NCBI GenBank assembly: GCA_023213315.1
Contig: JAKCPI010015051.1
Location: forward strand, 39,879 to 103,878
DNA from: Euborellia annulipes
Lineage: Eukaryota > Arthropoda > Insecta > Dermaptera > Anisolabididae
Direction of reading: 5' to 3'
DNA: 64,000 bases
Positions 33,624 to 44,806 of this stretch are shown here, piece by piece. Made by a program: the position numbers and the translations under genes. Each line of letters begins with the position of its first letter. Position 1 is the stretch's first letter. Under the pieces are notes generated by a model. That model was not told the DNA's origin. It ran no database searches and worked only from the letters and a program-made list of their open reading frames with translations.

Positions 33624-34941
33624 GATGCTATATGATGCATTAATTTCGAAAATAAGCACTTAAATTATTTGTTAAGAATTAGAATAAAATGTAAATGTAA
33701 ATATATAGACGTCTTTTTTCTCATAGAACAAATATTATATAAATATACCACACTTGTGTGTTGAATTCACTTGAATGCCTGAGCATCTCAGGATTGGTAT
33801 ATACATATTTGTTTGAGAAACTAAAAGATTTCGATTATACTTATATGAAATATAGGGATATAGTTAGGGATGATACGATGTATAGCACACTAAAGTATGA
33901 ACGAAACTGAATTTTATTTTAATATATTTTTTGTCGCAAGTCTCTTGAAGGACCTTTTGACTTTCCGGTCATATATCCTTTTTCGGTTTCCTTAGTATTG
34001 AAAACAAAAGGGTATAATAATAAACAATTATTTAACTTTAGAGAAAAAGTTATAAATACTGCAATGAATTTGGGGTTTTCCAAACGCAGACAGGTAAAAA
34101 AGCACCTGAATATCCTGTATTATTTTTCCTATATCTGTTGTTTATTTAATATAATTGATATTAAAAAATATATTTCATCATATATTTGCTTTTAATTAGG
34201 TAAAATTAAAATAATTCAAGATATTAATGAAGCAAAAGTCTATTCAAAATCCGCGCGCGACTGCTTTAAAGGCTTGTAATTTCCAAATAGGCAAACATAT
34301 AGAAAAGTTGTTTATTAGGGCATTTTCCTTAGCTCTTTGGCTATCACCAGGTGCATTCAAATCTTTAACACCTCTAAGGAAAAAAAAGATATGGACTAAT
34401 ATTTATATTTTTCAGATGCATTTTTACATTTTTATTATTGGTGTTAAAACAATATAAAAAATAATTTGACTAAAATAAAAAAATTATATTTTAAACTGGG
34501 ATTATTGATGAATCGAAAGGTAAAATTTTAATCGGATTGGTCCATTATTTCCTCTTGAAATAATACAATGAATTTGGGCTTTTCGGAGTGGAAATTATGA
34601 TGGAAAACACTTGTCTGCTTGAATATTCCTCGTTATTTTCTCAATATCTAATGTCATATTAATATAATAGGTATTAAAAAATATAGTTCTTCAAATATTT
34701 GCTTTTAATTATTTTAAATAGAATTAATTTTAGATATTAATGAAGCAAAAGTCTATTCAAAATCCGCGCGCGACTGCTTTAAAGGCTTGTAATTTCCAAA
34801 TAGGCAAACATATAGAAAAGTTGTTTATTAGGGCATTTTCCTTGGCTCTTTAGCTATCACCAGGTGCATTCAAATCTTTAACACCTCTAAGGAAAAAAAA
34901 GATATGGACTAATATTTATATTTTTCAGATGCATTTTTACT

Positions 34942-35621
34942 TTTCTCGTACCTCTATATATATGTTAATATATAGAGAGAGAAAGTATTGGTTTCATGTC
35001 AAAAATTCGATGTCGAGATTTTGATGTATCTTCACGTTTTGAGGTCCCCTGAATCCAAAAAAGTGATTTTCGCGACATGGTCTGTCTGTCTGTGTGTCTG
35101 TCTGTCTGTGTGTGTGTCTGTGAACAAAATATCTCAAGAACAAAAAGAGCTAGAAAGTTGAAATTTTATACTTAAGTTAGGCACCCCCATGGGACGTGAC
35201 ACGAAGCTTTTGAACAAAATCAGCCAAAGAGTACTAGTACTTTACTGATGCACTTTTTCAGTTTTTTTCGATTTTCTCAAAATTTGCTCCAACGATTTTT
35301 TTTAAAATTCAAAAATCAATTATTTTTTAGATTCTCTATAAAATGTATATTCTCATTTTGTGATTGAAATCTTCTGAAGACCACTTTACTCTTGTTCTTC
35401 ATAGGAAAGATAGGAATTTCTCCTATGGTTGCTATGGTAACAAAATATAAATATTTTGCCATACTTATAAATTTTACATCTTGAAAATCGAATGTACCGT
35501 ACTGTCGGAAACTAAATACATGTCGACACAAAAAATCTGGTGAGACAAGCACAGTACACAACTTTCGATTACCGAAGGTAAGAGAAAGTTGTGTGCTGTG
35601 CGCCAGTCACACCAGATTTTT
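34942..35621 (+). mobile_element. HT element, full length
   Basis: Left hairpin, GTCTGTCTGTGTGTGTG microsatellite (35081-35110), AGTACTAGTACT at 35232, end hairpin to CAGTCACACCAG. Confidence 0.85.
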
Positions 35622-35626
35622 TTTTA

Positions 35627-35845
35627 ACACTCACACTCACACACACAGTCTTTTCGGCAACTTAGGCCATATAAGACTTTTTCAAATAACCGTTATTTAT
35701 GAATATATAGGTCCAGGCATATTTATTTAAGCCATTTGGTATCCAAATGGCTTAAATAATATCATCGGACTGTCTGGGATCCGAACCCGCGACCCTTGGT
35801 ATAGAAGGCCAGCACGCTAGCCACTACACCACGGCCCGAGGGCAT
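35627..35845 (-). mobile_element. SINE S1, complete head and hairpin
   Basis: Tail CACTCACACACACAGTC, CTTTTCGGC, perfect hairpin, B box GGATCCGAACCCGCG, A box region CTAGCCACTACACCACGG. Confidence 0.8.
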
Positions 35846-35982
35846 CTTTCAAATTTAATTCCTCACAAAATTAACTACCTTAAAAAAAAAATTATTTTTG
35901 ATCTTTTAATCATTAATCATTTCCGACCAATATTATTTTAATATATCTGAATGAATTGAGAAAAATTGTAATCTATTCCTCT

Positions 35983-36648
35983 TTTTACTTTCTCTTATCT
36001 ATGTATATATGTAAATATATATATAGAGAGAAAGTATTGGATTCATGTCAAAAATTCGATGTCGAGATTTTGATGGATCTTCACGTTTTGAGGTCCCCTG
36101 AATCCAAAAAAGTGGTTTTCGCGACATGGTCTGTCTGTCTGTGTGTGTGTCTGTGAACAAAATATCTCAAGAACGAAAAGAGCTAGGAGGTTGAAATGTT
36201 AGATTTAAGTTAGGCACCCCCATGGGACGTGACACGAAGCTTTTGAACAAAATCGGCCCAAAAGTACTAGTACTTTACTGATGTAGTTTTTCAGTTTTTT
36301 TCGATTTTCTCAAAATTTGCTCCAACGATTTTTTTTTAAATTCAAAAATCAATTATTTTTTAGATGCTCTTTAAAATGTATATTCTCATTTTGCCATTGA
36401 AATCTTCTGAAGACCACTTTACTCTTGTACTCCATAGAAAAGATAGGAGAAATGGTTGCCATGGTAACAAAATATAAATATTTTCCCATACTTGTAAATT
36501 TTACATCTTGAAAATCGAATGTACCGTACTGTCGGAAACTAAATACATGTCGACACAAAAAATCTGGTGTGACAAGCACAGAACACAACTTTCGATTACC
36601 GAAGGTAAGAGAAAGTTGTGTGCTGTGCGCCAGTCACACCAGATTTTT
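35983..36648 (+). mobile_element. HT element, full length
   Basis: Best-preserved copy: left hairpin 35986-36030, microsatellite 36128-36152, end hairpin 36563-36648 with arms of about 30 bp. Confidence 0.88.
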
Positions 36649-37059
36649 ACATTTTTATTATTGGTGTTAAAACAATATAAAAATATATATAAACTAAAAG
36701 AAAAAAATTTGTCTTTAAACTAGAGATATTGATGAATTAAGAAAAAAAATTTTGATTAAATTGGTCCATTATTTCCCATAAAAAAAAATTCTTGAATTTA
36801 TGCTAAAAAATGGTTAAAAATCTCTCCGTAATTTGGTCAACTTTGCGCGCCTATAACTGTGAAATGGCTTCACTATTTTAAAAAAAATTTACGGCTTTGA
36901 GTTAGCCAAATATTCAAGTTTAATATCCTAGAATATCATTCTATTTGGTTGACTTTCATTTTTTTTTTGGTTTGGCCGCTTTTCGAGCGATCCGGACCAC
37001 TGTGCGCCGCCACTGTATTAAGGCTAAAGCTATCAAGTGGGGACTTTTGTTTGCTCTTT

Positions 37060-37175
37060 TTGTTCTTGAGATATTTTGTTCATAGAGAGACACACACAGA
37101 CAGACAGGCCCCACGGGACCCACTGTTATGGGCTCGGGGGGCCTCAAAACGTGTATATCCATCAAAATCTGTCTC
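37060..37175 (-). mobile_element. HT-related fragment, distinct subfamily
   Basis: CTTGAGATATTTTGTTCA and CTCAAAACGTGTATATCC flank an altered middle (GGCCCCACGGGACCC). Ends lost. Confidence 0.5.
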
Positions 37176-37199
37176 TTTGTCTTTTTTTCTATCATCAAT

Positions 37200-38144
37200 A
37201 GTGTTAACTAATTCGGTTAACTTCCTCTTAAAAAAACTTCACGAATTACAAAAAATACTCTTTATTAATCTCGATCAACAGAATACACCTTCGTTACAGA
37301 AAATCAATAAACAACTCAAATAAACAAAGTCCCAACAATCCCTTTTTTATCCACCTCCCTTATGCCGTGACGTCACCTCTTCTCTCTTCTTACAATAGTT
37401 TCAGAGATATTGGCAAAAATAATTTCACTTACTGAGTTATTGGAATTTGAATTTTATAAAGATTTTTTTTTCCCATTAGATGAGGGATGAACTCCATCGG
37501 CTCTTCGTCATTGTTTCTTAAATGTCAAAGATAAAAATTTTCCAAAGATCAAGAAGATAAAAAAAAAAAAAAATTTACATAAAATTAAAAAACAAAATTT
37601 CATTCATATGTTATTTTTATTCAAAAAGGGAAGTAATTAATACATGGGATATCTGTCAATGCCTCATTTGCGAATTAAAAAACAATTAACTAACATTTAT
37701 TCTTCTCAAAGAAAAACATTAGATAAATAAACAGAGAGAGTTCTTTAATTACTTGCTTTTTTTAAATGCCGTCCGTACTACTAGGTATATTAATTTAGAA
37801 ACGAGAAGGAGAAAAAAGAACAACTTCTTATGTCAGTGGCGGCCGACCTTTTTAATGCTTACATGCGATAAAATATTTTAGTATAATAGAATGTCGTCTG
37901 CCAGAGTGAAAATAAAATTTTCATCATCAATGGCGTAATATGGAGGGGGGCTGGCGCTAAAAAACCCACAACTTAAATAACGCTGCTCAGCAAAAAAAAA
38001 AAAAATTAAATGGTCAACGAAGTTGCCGAGTCGAAATCGAACGCCTGCCTCACTTGATCCTTGTAGTCCTCAATTCTCTTGTATTTGATGGTATAATGTT
38101 TTGAGAAAGCATACTGAACCTACCAGGAGAAGAAGAAGAAGAAG
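37200..38144. other. AT-rich unique DNA
   Basis: Possible single hAT-type end CAGTGGCGGCCGACC at 37834. Short GAA repeat at 38125-38142. Otherwise nothing. Confidence 0.35.
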
Positions 38145-38152
38145 GTTCAAAC

Positions 38153-38527
38153 TAGGGTCCGACCGCAACAAGATTTTCAACCGAAACCGAATTTCGGCCT
38201 CAATCTTAGTTTCGGCCGAAACTGTAACAGAATTTATTTTATTTTTTTTTTTTATTTTTTCCACCCTGCGGCAAATTTTTTTCCTCTCCCGTGAAAATCA
38301 TTTTACCTTTTTTTTTTTTAGGGAGACTAAATTTTTCCGCACCTTTTCCGCTTGGCGGAAAATTTTTTCTCCCTCAAATGCAAATCATTTGACCTTTTTT
38401 TTTTGCATGCGAGTCTCATCCGATCTTTTCAAACTCAGGTTTCGGCCACTTTTTGGCCGAAACCGAAACCGAAACTACAGCCGAAACCAGGATTTTTGGC
38501 TGAAACCGAATATTCGGTCAATTCCTA
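38153..38527. mobile_element. hAT-like MITE (8-bp TSD GTTCAAAC)
   Basis: Ends TAGGGTCCGACCG and CGGTCAATTCCTA; GTTCAAAC at 38145-38152 and 38528-38535 (8 of 8). Rich in GAAACCGAAAC / TTTCGG words. Accounts for the 188-codon frame here, which I reject as a gene. Confidence 0.87.
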
Positions 38528-38796
38528 GTTCAAACCAATTTCGGATTTGTAAGAAATACTGGGAAAGACCTTTGAATCCTCTCGAGTCAAAATTGAAAAA
38601 ATTGATATTGGTACAGTTCAGTCTTTTCCAAACTATGCGCCGCGGCTGTTCTCTTGGGGCGGCGTGAAAATCTTTCTATACAATATACAGTATATTAATA
38701 ATATTATTACTGTACTTTATAAAATGTTACAAATGTTATAAATGTTGGCCAGCATTTGTGTGACAAGAGACTCACGTCTTATATTATTGAAAAAAA

Positions 38797-39172
38797 AATC
38801 TGGTGGGACTGTCGCACCAGAATTTTTGTGTCGACAAATGTTTAGTTTCTACCGAAATATTAGAATTCAAGATGTAAAATGCCCTCGGGGCTTGGTTTAG
38901 GGTTTAGCGTGCTAACCTCGTATACCAAAAGTCGCGGGTTCGGGCCCCAGGCAGTCCGATGATTTTATTTAAGCCATTTGGATACCAAATGGCTTAAATA
39001 GAAATGCCTGGACCCCCAATAGATATATTTAAACATACGAGTATCGTTAAATGGCCGAAAAGACTGTGTGAATGTGTGCGTGAGTGTGAGTGTGAATTAG
39101 AAAAAAGTGTGAATGTTTAAAAAAAAAAATCTGGTGTGACTGGCGCACAGCACACAACTTTCTCTTACAAGA
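38797..39172 (-). mobile_element. HT end fragments around an S1 insertion
   Basis: CTGGTGGGACTGTCGCACCAG (collapsed hairpin) to AAGATGTAAAAT, S1, then CTGGTGTGACTGGCGCACAG cut after 39172. Confidence 0.6.
38881..39129 (+). mobile_element. SINE S1, complete
   Basis: CGGGGCTTGGTTTAGGGTTT (A box changed), GCGGGTTCGGGCCCC (B box), perfect 16-bp hairpin, AAATGGCCGAAAAGACTG tail, GTGTGAGTGTGAGTG and A run. Confidence 0.85.
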
Positions 39173-39213
39173 GTTTTAATAATTAATTAAAATTGCAAAC
39201 ATATGGTATAGAT

Positions 39214-39644
39214 CAGGGGCGCTTAAAATACCGGATAAACCTGGGGCCCCGAGAGGCCCGGGCCTCTCAAAGACAAAAGTTTTAGTAAAAAAAATGTTTT
39301 TTTATTTCTTTTATTTATGCGACGCACTTTTTCAAACAAAAATATAGATATTGGCCAGATACCAGATGTATCGACGCTCTCAGTAGAAAAGTGTCTAACT
39401 CCACTTTTTTTCGAAAATCATTTTTTGTATTTTCTGTTGAAAAATATCATTCTCCTTATGCCCTGAACTGGGTAAGAGAGTATTTCCAATTTTTCAGTTC
39501 GAAAAGTGTTTTTTGGCTCTCCTGAAAAATAAACAAAAATGGAGTTAGGCACTTTGCTAATCAGAACGTCGGTATATACTGTAGATTTGAAAAATTTCGG
39601 GGGGAGGGGAGCCCTCGGCCCCCCTTCCCTTATATACGCCCCTG
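39214..39644. mobile_element. hAT-like element (8-bp TSD)
   Basis: Ends CAGGGGCGCTTAAAAT and TATATACGCCCCTG; GTATAGAT / GTATAAAT at 39206-39213 and 39645-39652 (7 of 8). Confidence 0.8.
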
Positions 39645-39652
39645 GTATAAAT

Positions 39653-40257
39653 ATATCACTGGGTGTCAGTATTTGAAATGAAGAAAAACTATTAGTAGCC
39701 TAAGGTTTGCCCTGAGTCTGCAAAATTTGAAATCATTTGTAAAACAGGAACACGTGGCCCGTCGCATTTTCAAAATTTTCTTAAAACTAAGCATTCCCTT
39801 TGTTTTCGTCCACAAGGGACTAAATCAATCCCAATAGAAAAAAAGAAAATTGATCTCCACAAAGAAGATGAGGGGTTGGAGATGCCAAGAGGTTTCCAGG
39901 ATGCGGAAGGGATGTGATTCAAGAGGAGAGGAGGTCACCGTTCGGCGCGACTCTCAAACTCCCGGTATTTGCACATGACTCCTCAACTATTCCTAAAGGA
40001 GCACAAGGCCTACTTAAATTAGGCGCGATGCTTGAATAACAACGCATAAATTCAATAAAAAAAGAAGAAAAAAAATCAAACAATTCTTCTGAAGAAGAAA
40101 ACATGAGAAAAATCAAAGAGTAAATAAAATAGAATTTAAAAAGTGAAATTATTTTTTGTGTTGAAGTAGAAAATTTGTAAACATTTCCTCGATGAAACTC
40201 TCACGGCTATCGTTGATGCCATTTTGCTCGGAACCTGTTCGATTTTACGATTTGTTT
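39653..40257. other. Unique DNA
   Basis: 39880-40030 is balanced in composition without supportable coding. Confidence 0.35.
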
Positions 40258-41095
40258 AATACTTTCTCTTACCTATGTGTATATGTTAATATATATATAG
40301 AGAGAGAAAGTATTGGATTCATGTCAAAAATTCGATGTCGAGATTTTGATGGATCTTCACGTTTTGAGGTCCCCTGAATCCAAAAAAGTGGTTTTCGCGA
40401 CATGGTCTGTCTGTGTTCAATTTAAAGCATGAAGGAATTGAGCTAGCAGGTTGAAATTTTATATTTAAGTTAGGCACCCCCCCTGGCACGTGACACGAAG
40501 CTTTTGAACAAAATCGACCAAAAAGTACTAGTACTTTACTGATGCACTTTTTCAGTATTTTTCGAATTTCTCAAAATTCGCTCTAACGATTTTGTTTAAA
40601 ATTCAAAAATCAATTATTTTTAGGTGCTCTTTAAAATGTATATTCTCATTTTGCCATTGAAGTCTTTTGAGGACCACTTTACTTTTGAACTTCATAGGAA
40701 AGAGGAGAAAAGGTTGTCATGGTAACAAAATATAAATATTTTACCAAGTATATAAATTTTACATCTTCATTTCGCCCTCGGGGCATGGCGTAGAGGTTAG
40801 CGTGCTAACCTCATATACTAAACGTCGCGGGTTCGGACCCCAGGCAGTCCGATGATTTTATTTAAGCCAATTGGATACCAAATGGCTTAAATAAGAATGC
40901 CTGGACCCTAATATAGATAAATTCATAAATAACGGTTATAGTCAAAGTCTTATATGGCCTCAGTTGCCGAAAAGACTGTGTGAATGTGTGTGTGAGTGTG
41001 AGGGGTGAATGAGAAAAAGTGTGAATGTTTAAAAGGAAAAAAAAAAAAACATCTTCATTTCAAATGTACCGTACTGTCGGGAACTAATGTAAAAT
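40258..41095 (+). mobile_element. HT element split by S1
   Basis: Left hairpin 40262-40312, body to 40773, S1, then CATCTTCATTTCAAATG to GTCGGGAACTAATG where it ends before the right hairpin. Confidence 0.8.
40774..41048 (+). mobile_element. SINE S1, complete, 13-bp TSD
   Basis: Flanked by ACATCTTCATTTC at 40761-40773 and 41049-41061 (13 of 13). A box GCATGGCGTAGAGGTTAGCG, B box GCGGGTTCGGACCCC, hairpin with one mismatch, GCCGAAAAGACTGTGTG tail and A tract. Cleanest proof of retroposition in the family. Confidence 0.92.
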
Positions 41096-41228
41096 ATTAT
41101 TATTGAAATGCTTTTTTGAGGAGATGGAAGATGACAAAATATTTGAGGGTTTAAAAAGAAATTCCAAGTACAGTACACATTAATTCTTCTGTGTCCATCA
41201 CGACACAGAATTACTTAGATACTTAGTG

Positions 41229-41617
41229 CAGGGGCGCCGGAACGAATTTGAATCAGGGGGGGGCAAAATTTTTTTTTTAGAAAATTAAAATTATTTAATA
41301 TGTTCAAATTGTATAAAACAAAAACAAATCCTATAAAACTTTAAAAATTTTAAATAAAATCACAATTTTAATAAAATTAAAATTAAAAAAAATTTGCTAC
41401 TGATTTTATCAAAAAATTTTGGAAAAAATTTGGAAAAAAATGAATTTTTTACTCTTTTAATTTTTTAAATTTAGAAGATTTTATTTTTCAAAAGTTAAAA
41501 TATATCATTTTTAAAAATAAATGAAATAATAGAAGAAATTTTGCCCCCTCTGCCCCCCTATGGGATGCCAGGGGAGCAATGTACCCTTGCCCCCCCCCCT
41601 CAGTTCCGGCGCCTATG
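41229..41617. mobile_element. hAT-like element, CAGGGGCGCCGGAAC end
   Basis: Other end GTTCCGGCGCCTATG. Flanks ACTTAGTG and ACTAGGTG agree at 6 of 8. Confidence 0.65.
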
Positions 41618-41885
41618 ACTAGGTGTACTTAGATTTTCTTTTTAAACCCTCATTTGAAGGTTTTTTTTTTTTTTTTTTTTATTAATTAAATAAAAAGTGT
41701 AAGACATTTTGAATTCAAAAAAAATTAGGTCTTAGGAGTGGGAATTGGTGATTGATTCAACTTGCCCCCGCCCCTCCCACACAGTGACGGCGCTAGCTTA
41801 TTCTCAGGGGGGGGCAGGAGTGGGGCAAACTTATCATCAGGGGGGGGGCAGTCAATAAATATATAGGCTACATCAACAGAGAAAC

Positions 41886-42440
41886 AAAAAATCTGGTGTG
41901 ACTCGTGGCACCAGATTTTTTGTGTGACCTTAGGAACCGACAGAAGTTTCGGATTCGGCCAGTTTCGACCAAATTTCAGCCGAAACTTCGTCCTCCCCGA
42001 AACCTGAGTTTGAAAAGATGGGATTATGCTCGTATACTAAAAAAAAAACGTCGAGTGAAATTCGCACTTGAAAAAAAAGGTCAAATGATTTTCGCAAGAG
42101 GAAAAATGGAAATTTTACTAAAAATAAAAGATGAATTTTGTATAGGAAATTTTAAGAAAAAGTTTAAAACAAGTTTCGATTTCGGCCGAAACTAAAATTG
42201 AAGCCAAAATTCGGATTCGGCTGAAAATCTTGTTTCAGTTGGACTCTAGTGGACAATGGCGTATATTTAGTTTCCAACAGTATGGAACATTAGAATTCAA
42301 AATGTAAAATTTATAAATATGATAAAATGTTACTCTGGCAACCATTGCTCCTATCTTTCCTATAAAGTACAAGAGTAAAGTGTGCTTCAAAAAGATTCCA
42401 AGGGCAATATACATTTTAAAGAGGATCTAAAAAATGTCAC
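41886..42440 (-). mobile_element. HT element split by a GAAACC-rich MITE
   Basis: Collapsed hairpin CTGGTGTGACTCGTGGCACCAG at 41893; body resumes at GTATATTTAGTTTCC (42250). 41929-42249 is a relative of 38153-38527 (GGACTCTA end), target duplication unclear. Confidence 0.6.
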
Positions 42441-42726
42441 ACCACCAGCTGTACAGGGAAATATTTTCACTTTTGGTTGGCAGGCTTCCTATCTCCTAAG
42501 CAGGGCCGCAGACAGACTTGACGGGCCCCGGGGCTACTTACTAATACGGCCCCCCTCCCCCACAAAAATTAAAAAAAAAAAAATTTAGAACTTAGGTAAA
42601 AGGCTATTGTGGCCTTCATGCCAACAATTTTTTACACAGTTTTTGACACAACCTTTGAAATAGTTATACATACATAGCTTACAATATTTAAATAAAGTTA
42701 TTTACAAATTTTTCAAAATTTCCTAA

Positions 42727-43794
42727 GGAGCCGGTTGCTTTATCCTGGGTGAGGCCTGTTAGCCCCGACGAGGTTTTTGGGGGAATCTGGGGGTATGGAA
42801 ACCCATTTTTTAATATTACAGTAAAATATACGATATTTCATCATTTTATTGCTAAAAGAAGTATTCTAGAAGTACATATATTTGTTATTTTACCTTATAT
42901 TCTACTTATTTTATCAATAAAATGATGAAATGTTGTATATTTTATAAAATATGTTATAGGCTAGGGCCCGCTTGCATCAGATCTCGTCGCCATATTTAGC
43001 CCTGAGTTAACCTCACTTTTGAGTAATTTCATATAGATATATGGGGAATTGGAGCCAAGGTCCGGGCTAAAGTTAGCCCAGGCCCAAAGGTGGGGCTAAG
43101 ATTTAGCCCTGGGGTGACACGTACGAACATGTATTATGAACTCAAGCATCCTAACTTCACCAATATAAATGTAAAAAATAATATAAATGCAATATGGAAT
43201 CTACCGTTTTTTGTTATTATTCATTTTATGTCAATCAGGATTATACTCGTATATCCAGGATATATTGCAAGTTGTTGAATATTCTCCTAACTTCATCTAA
43301 GGCATTACACATGTCTTGTTAATAAAACTATTTGTTTTCAAATTGAATGCATATTGATATTAAATATTTATATGAATGTTTTCAGTTGATATTACTTCTT
43401 GTTAGGTGAAAATAAAAGGTATATTTCTTTTTGAAATTATCTTTATTTGAGCCACACAGCTGGCAATTTGTCAAAATAGTTGTGAAGATTGGAACAATTG
43501 ACTAATTGTTATGTGAACACTAATAAATCTTGTTTATTTTTTTGAAAATTTTCAAATTTTACCAAAAAAAAATTAAATTTTTATATTTAAATGTATATTA
43601 ATAATATTTATTTATTTATTTATGGGTGATAATATCAATTTTTATTTTTAATAATTTTTATAAGATGCCTTAATGGAGTTGCAAACTTCACAAACAGAAC
43701 ATGATTTGTTCCCCCGGAAGAGGGTTTCTGCATTACAAAAAAAAGCCATTTAGCCCGGGGCTAACAAACTCACCCAGGATGAAGCAACCGGCCC
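42727..43794. mobile_element. PIF/Harbinger-like element (TAA TSD)
   Basis: Ends GGAGCCGGTTGCTTTATCCT and AGGATGAAGCAACCGGCCC, then GTTAGCCCC inverted in both; TAA at 42724-42726 and 43795-43797. No ORF. Confidence 0.8.
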
Positions 43795-43949
43795 TAAAAA
43801 AAAAAAGAGTTACAATAATTTATCGAGGCCCGACCCGGACAGAGGTTTTTCGGGGGAATCTGGGGGTATGGAAAATTTTTGAAAATTAGCCACTGAGATC
43901 TGCGTTTTTAGCTATCCTGAGTCGTGAAAAGATGATTGAAACTTGATTT

Positions 43950-44430
43950 AAAGGGCCCGGGGCCCCTGAGAAAAAAAATTTCAAGAAAATTATTTTTTCT
44001 AATTTAAATTTTAAGATAAATATTGAGCTTAAAGGGCCCGGGCCCTCTGAGGGAAAAAATTTCAAGAAAATGTTTTTTTCTAATTTAAATTTTAAGATAA
44101 ATATTGAGCTTTAAGGGCCCGGGCCCTCTGAGGGAAAAAATTTCAAGAAAATGTTTTTTTCTAATTTAAATTTTAAGATAAATATTGAGCTTTAAGGGCC
44201 CGGGCCCTCTGAGGGAAAAAAATTTCAAGAAAATGTTTTTTTCTAATTTAAATTTTAAGATAAATATTGAGCTTAAAGGGCCCGGGCCCTCTGAGGGAAA
44301 AAAATTTCAAGAAAATGTTTTTTTCTAATTTAAATTTTAAGATAAATATTGAGCTTTAAGGGCCCGGGCCCTCTGAGGGAAAAAATTTCAAGAAATGATT
44401 TTTTCTAATTGAAATTTTAACCATGAAAAT
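43950..44430. repeat. Tandem array, unit 81-82 bp, six copies
   Basis: AGGGCCCGGGCC at 43952, 44033, 44114, 44195, 44277 and 44359. Each unit contains the palindrome GGGCCCGGGCCC. Confidence 0.9.
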
Positions 44431-44715
44431 TAATTTTTATTAGAATTTTTAGGTTGGAGCGCAATGGGCCCGGGCCCCCTCGGAGGACCCGGGCCCCGGG
44501 GATATAGCCCCCCTGCCCCCCCCCCCCCCTGTCTGCGGCCCTGCTCCTGAGAAATATGAAAGCCCAGAAATTTTTCTGAAAGATATTGGCTATGCGCAGA
44601 ATTTCTCAAAATCAGTATCAATTTCTTCTGAATCACTTGAGCTTGATTCATAGCTGGTGGATTTACATTTGTACTCGAAGTAGAAAATTTTTTTTTAGAT
44701 TGGGGCTTAATAAAG

Positions 44716-44806
44716 TTTTTTTTTTTTTTAATTTATGTCTCTTTCGGCATCGAAGGCCATTTAGACCCCGTCTCTATTTATTTCAATTCGATTGGTAAAG
44801 TTATCG
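44716..44806 (-). mobile_element. SINE S2, 3' fragment
   Basis: Minus strand AATAAATAGAGACGGGGTCT, AAATGGCCTTCGATGCCG and an A run. Confidence 0.65.

Larger units (their letters stand above)
34040..36830. repeat. Tandem duplication, period 513 bp, split by insertions
   Basis: ATATTAATGAAGCAAAAGTC at 34221 and 34734, with 200 bp almost identical after it. A third, partial unit resumes after 36650 (TTGGTCCATTATTTCC at 34537 and 36758). The second unit is interrupted at its GCATTTTTAC by 34942-36650. Confidence 0.8.
33133..37003. mobile_element. 3.87-kb TIR element (34-bp TIR, 7-bp TSD)
   Basis: ACAGTGGTCCGGATCGCTCG then AAAAGCGGCCAAA, identical inverted at both ends. GCGCCGC at 33126-33132 and 37004-37010. 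AT-rich interior with a 513-bp tandem duplication and no ORF of note. Superfamily uncertain; hAT-like first bases. Confidence 0.8.
32319..37015. mobile_element. hAT-like element (8-bp TSD TATTAAGG) expanded by insertions
   Basis: Starts CAGGGCCGGCGC, ends GCGCCGCCACTG. TATTAAGG at 32311-32318 and 37016-37023 (8 of 8). Its own sequence is only about 820 bp; a 3.87-kb element sits in the right inverted repeat. Confidence 0.87.
31600..37048. mobile_element. Inverted element split by nested insertions
   Basis: GTCCCCACCTGATAGC and TTAGCCTTAA (31600) face AAGGCTAAAGCTATC and AAGTGGGGAC (37021-37045); TATGGTATAGAATATGG faces CCATATACTATACC. The arms enclose a smaller dimer (31676-31852), a pogo MITE and a 4.7-kb hAT insertion. 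Confidence 0.6.
42501..44543. mobile_element. hAT-like element (8-bp TSD) with nested elements
   Basis: Ends CAGGGCCGCAGACAG and CTGTCTGCGGCCCTG; CTCCTAAG / CTCCTGAG at 42493-42500 and 44544-44551 (7 of 8). Interior holds a PIF-like element and an 81-bp tandem array. A related body fragment lies at 52330-52515 (minus). Confidence 0.85.

Noticed and set aside
38101..38667. 188-codon open frame
   Set aside because: It lies mostly within the hAT-like MITE 38153-38527 and its flanks; protein is F/R/N-rich low complexity from T runs and GAAACC repeats, with no domain.
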